The notes beneath the pieces were generated by a model. The model did no database searches. It was not told the DNA's origin and worked only from the letters and a program-made list of their open reading frames with translations. From Desulfosarcina sp. BuS5 (GTDB lineage: Bacteria > Desulfobacterota > Desulfobacteria > Desulfobacterales > BuS5): 64,000 bases of DNA. Made by a program: the position numbers and the translations under genes. The stretch's first letter is position 1. Every line of letters starts with the position of its first letter. The stretch is from the NCBI RefSeq assembly GCF_028752835.1, contig NZ_CP087952.1, positions 1,407,041 to 1,471,040 of the forward strand, in the 5' to 3' direction. Shown one piece after another: positions 61,893-64,000 of this stretch.

Positions 61893-62495
61893 ATGAGTAA
61901 AATATATAGAATAAACGAATTTGCAAAAAGAATAGGAAAATCAGCCTCAACATTAAGACGTTGGGACACAGAGGGTAGGTTGATAGCCAAGAGGACACTT
62001 ACAGGTCAAAGATATTACGATGAATCAGATGTAAGGAAAATTTTAGGTATTAAAGATATTGATCGAAAAACTATTGTGTATTGTCGTGTGTCCTCTTCTA
62101 ACCAAAAAGATGACCTCAAATCTCAAATAACAGCAATGGAACAATTTTGTTTGAACTGCGGAATCGCTGTTGATGAATGGATTCAAGAAATTGGCGGCGG
62201 GATGAATTTTAAAAGGAAAAAATTTCTTTTTTTAATGTCGCGGATAGCTACCGGGGAGGTTAAAATATTAATCGTAGCTCATAAAGACAGATTATGCCGA
62301 TTTGGATTTGATTTTTTTGAACATATGGCAAATGAAAATGGATGCAAAATAAAGGTGGTAAATCAAGAATCTTTGTCCCCTCATCAGGAAATGGTCGAAG
62401 ATTTAATGGCAATTATTCATACTTTTAGTTGCAGGTTATACGGCTTACGCAAGTATAAAAAAAACATAAAAAAAATAATCCAGGAAATTGAATAG
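61893..62495 (+). CDS. tnpA: IS607-family serine recombinase TnpA
   Basis: A 200-residue protein with a MerR-like winged helix (YRINEFAKRIGKSASTLRRWDTEGRLIAKRT) and an IS607-type serine recombinase domain (TIVYCRVSSSNQKDDLKSQITAMEQF) in which the catalytic Ser is in RVSS. VAHKDRLCRFGFDFFEHM and ESLSPHQEMVEDLMAIIHTFSCRLYGLRKYKK are typical IS607 motifs. The frame is complete. Confidence 0.93.
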   Translation: MSKIYRINEFAKRIGKSASTLRRWDTEGRLIAKRTLTGQRYYDESDVRKILGIKDIDRKTIVYCRVSSSNQKDDLKSQITAMEQFCLNCGIAVDEWIQEIGGGMNFKRKKFLFLMSRIATGEVKILIVAHKDRLCRFGFDFFEHMANENGCKIKVVNQESLSPHQEMVEDLMAIIHTFSCRLYGLRKYKKNIKKIIQEIE

Positions 62496-63327
62496 TGAAC
62501 ATTCAATTGGCCCATAAAATCGAACTTAAACCCAATGACGCGCAGAAAGGCTATTTTGCAAAAGCGTGCGGCATATCAAGGTTTACGTGGAATTGGGGAC
62601 TGGCTGAATGGAAACGGCAATACGAAGACGGATTGAAGCCAGCCGGATTGGAGCTGAAAAAACAGTTCAACGCTATTAAAAAAGAACTATATCCTTGGGC
62701 TTTTGAAGTGCTAAGAGATGCCAACAGTCAGCCGTTCAGTAATTTACAAACGGCATTTAACCGGTTTTTCAAAAACAGTTCAAAATATCCTCAATTTAAA
62801 AAGAAAAGCGTAAATGATAGTTTTTATATTGCCAATGATAAATTCAAGGTTGAAAAAAAGAAAATTTACATTCCAAAATTAGGTTGGGTGAGAATGCGGG
62901 AATGCTTAAATATTTCCGGTAAAATTTTATCAGCAATGGTGAAGTCTTTGAAGGGCCGAAGCCGCATAATGCCCTACTGAATAGATTAAGACGGTTGAAC
63001 AAATCATTATCCAGAAAGGTCAAAGGGTCTAATAACTGGAAAAAAGCAAAGCTAAAGTTGTCACGATTACATATGAAGATTGGTAATATCCGTAAAGATG
63101 CCCTTCACAAACCAACTAATCATCTGGTTTGTGAATACGACATTATCGGGATTGAAGATCTAAACGTGAACGAGATGTCTAAAAACCATAAATTAGCCGG
63201 ATCAATTTTGGATATGGGATTTTATGAGTTTAAACGTCAACTTGAATATAAAGCTTTGATTGCCGGGGTCAAAACTGTTCAAGCTGACAGATTTTATCCG
63301 TCTTCAAAACAAGGTAAGAATGAGTAA
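62495..63327 (+). pseudogene. tnpB: TnpB with deleted RuvC-I region and truncated C-terminus
   Basis: GTG 62495 opens IQLAHKIELKPNDAQKGYFAKACGISRFTWNWGLAEWKRQY, the TnpB N-terminal domain. After ISGKILSAMVKSL the frame shifts and resumes as GPKPHNALLNRLRRLNKSLSRKVKGSNNWKKAK, so the first RuvC segment (DxG) is deleted. IIGIEDLNVNEM with the catalytic Glu remains, then the protein ends at VQADRFYPSSKQGKNE. The zinc ribbon and final RuvC Asp are missing. TnpB is an RNA-guided nuclease in intact elements; this one is dead. Confidence 0.88.
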
Positions 63328-63353
63328 GAAGAAAGGAACAGCAATAAAGTCAG

Positions 63354-64000
63354 ATGAAAATTGAAAAATCAGAAAGGTTGAAAAGCCTGCCTCCGTATTT
63401 GTTTAAGGAGATTGACAGGCAAAAGGATGAGGCCAGGGCACGGGGTATAGATATAATAGACCTGGGAGTGGGAGATCCGGATATGCCGACTCCACCCCAC
63501 ATAATAAGAGAGCTGGAAAAAGCCGCCAATGATCCGGCTAATCATCAGTACCCGTCCTATACAGGCATGGATGCTTTTAACAAGGCTGTTGCAGGATGGT
63601 ATGAAAAACGGTTTAAGGTGGATCTGGATCCGTCAAAAGAGGTGGTTACGCTAATCGGGTCCAAAGAGGGGATTGCTCATATACCCCTTGCCTTTATCAA
63701 CCCTGGTGACATGGCGCTGGTTCCCAATCCCGGGTATCCTGTTTATGAAATAGGCGTAAATTTTGCCGGAGGCGATGTCTGTTTTATGAATCTTCTCAAG
63801 GAGAATGATTATCTGCCCGATTTGGATGCTGTGCCCGAGGAGGTTGCACAAAAAACGAAACTGATGTTTATAAATTATCCTAATAACCCGACATCTGCTG
63901 TTGCTGGCATGAGTTTTTTTGACAAGCTGGTATCTTACGCCAAAAAACATGATATAATAATCTGCCATGATGCCGCCTACACAGAGATGGCTTTTGACGG
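63354..64000 (+). CDS. dapL: LL-diaminopimelate aminotransferase (partial, runs off the right edge)
   Basis: [57 protein letters not shown], then [64 protein letters not shown] and [13 protein letters not shown] are class I/II PLP aminotransferase motifs in DapL order. DapL makes LL-diaminopimelate from tetrahydrodipicolinate in one step, so it and dapF give meso-DAP, the substrate of LysA. The PLP lysine lies beyond the window. The IS607 debris has probably replaced the original upstream region. Confidence 0.92.
   Translation, partial: MKIEKSERLKSLPPYLFKEIDRQKDEARARGIDIIDLGVGDPDMPTPPHIIRELEKAANDPANHQYPSYTGMDAFNKAVAGWYEKRFKVDLDPSKEVVTLIGSKEGIAHIPLAFINPGDMALVPNPGYPVYEIGVNFAGGDVCFMNLLKENDYLPDLDAVPEEVAQKTKLMFINYPNNPTSAVAGMSFFDKLVSYAKKHDIIICHDAAYTEMAFD

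Larger units (their letters stand above)
61893..63327 (+). mobile_element. Degraded IS607-family element between dapF and dapL
   Basis: A serine recombinase gene (tnpA) and a damaged tnpB on the same strand, with TAGTG overlap. IS607 elements have no terminal inverted repeats, so the ends cannot be placed exactly. The right end, where the guide RNA would be encoded, appears lost. Confidence 0.85.

Overview
The window looks like a chromosomal segment of an AT-rich (roughly 40% GC by eye) sulfate-reducer-type bacterium of the Desulfobacterota, most likely Desulfobacterales. The reasons are a siroheme-decarboxylase-type AhbA/B regulator-like protein, a CooC-type ATPase, the DapL (LL-diaminopimelate aminotransferase) lysine route, the run xerC-hslV-hslU-argB-argD-argF-argG-argH-lysA, bacterial caspases with FGE-sulfatase tails, and very abundant dispersed palindromic repeats. 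The species call is inference.

Layout. 1-2.1 kb: end of purM, tsaD and a convergent NagZ-like glycosidase. 2.2-23.3 kb: an accessory, decaying region. It holds a broken caspase lipoprotein, a tandem pair of AAA-ATPase-like/PD-(D/E)XK proteins, at least six toxin-antitoxin loci (three intact, the rest broken), exported LPP20/TPR-like proteins, a group II intron lying in caspase debris, a secreted-protein gene with an in-frame TGA, a duplicated ~330 bp block, two hairpin MITEs, fragments of arfB and of a second AAA/nuclease family, an M24 peptidase and an ABC transporter whose ATPase and permease are fused. 23.4-35.5 kb (minus strand): a dense core operon for DNA repair, XerC, HslVU, arginine biosynthesis and lysA. 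36-43 kb: mtnA, ahbB-like, a radical SAM gene, an intact 1.65 kb IS with a TAAATA target duplication, and another AAA/nuclease gene. 43-46 kb: a promoter driving a translationally coupled CooC-type ATPase and Ski2-like helicase. 46-55.6 kb: an FMN reductase-arsenate reductase fusion, a J-domain/response-regulator fusion and a complete RND efflux operon. 56-60.4 kb: an MltD-like transglycosylase with three LysM domains, then an ompA-caspase/PEGA/FGE pair. 60.5-64 kb: a solitary type I-E-like CRISPR repeat, a HepT fragment, dapF, a degraded IS607 element and the start of dapL.

How it fits together. The lysine genes lysA (minus strand, 3' end at 23,394) and dapF-dapL (plus strand from 61,011) are adjacent in related genomes, as far as I recall. 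Reversing the 23.39-60.99 kb segment would bring them back together, so I infer an inversion whose two ends lie in repeat- and fragment-rich DNA.

The best candidates for something new are: the J-domain/REC fusion, the caspase/FGE protein with a C-terminus resembling a diversity-generating-retroelement variable region, the covarying GTAGGGG...CCCCTAC hairpin family, the lone CRISPR repeat, and the ATPase-permease fusion.
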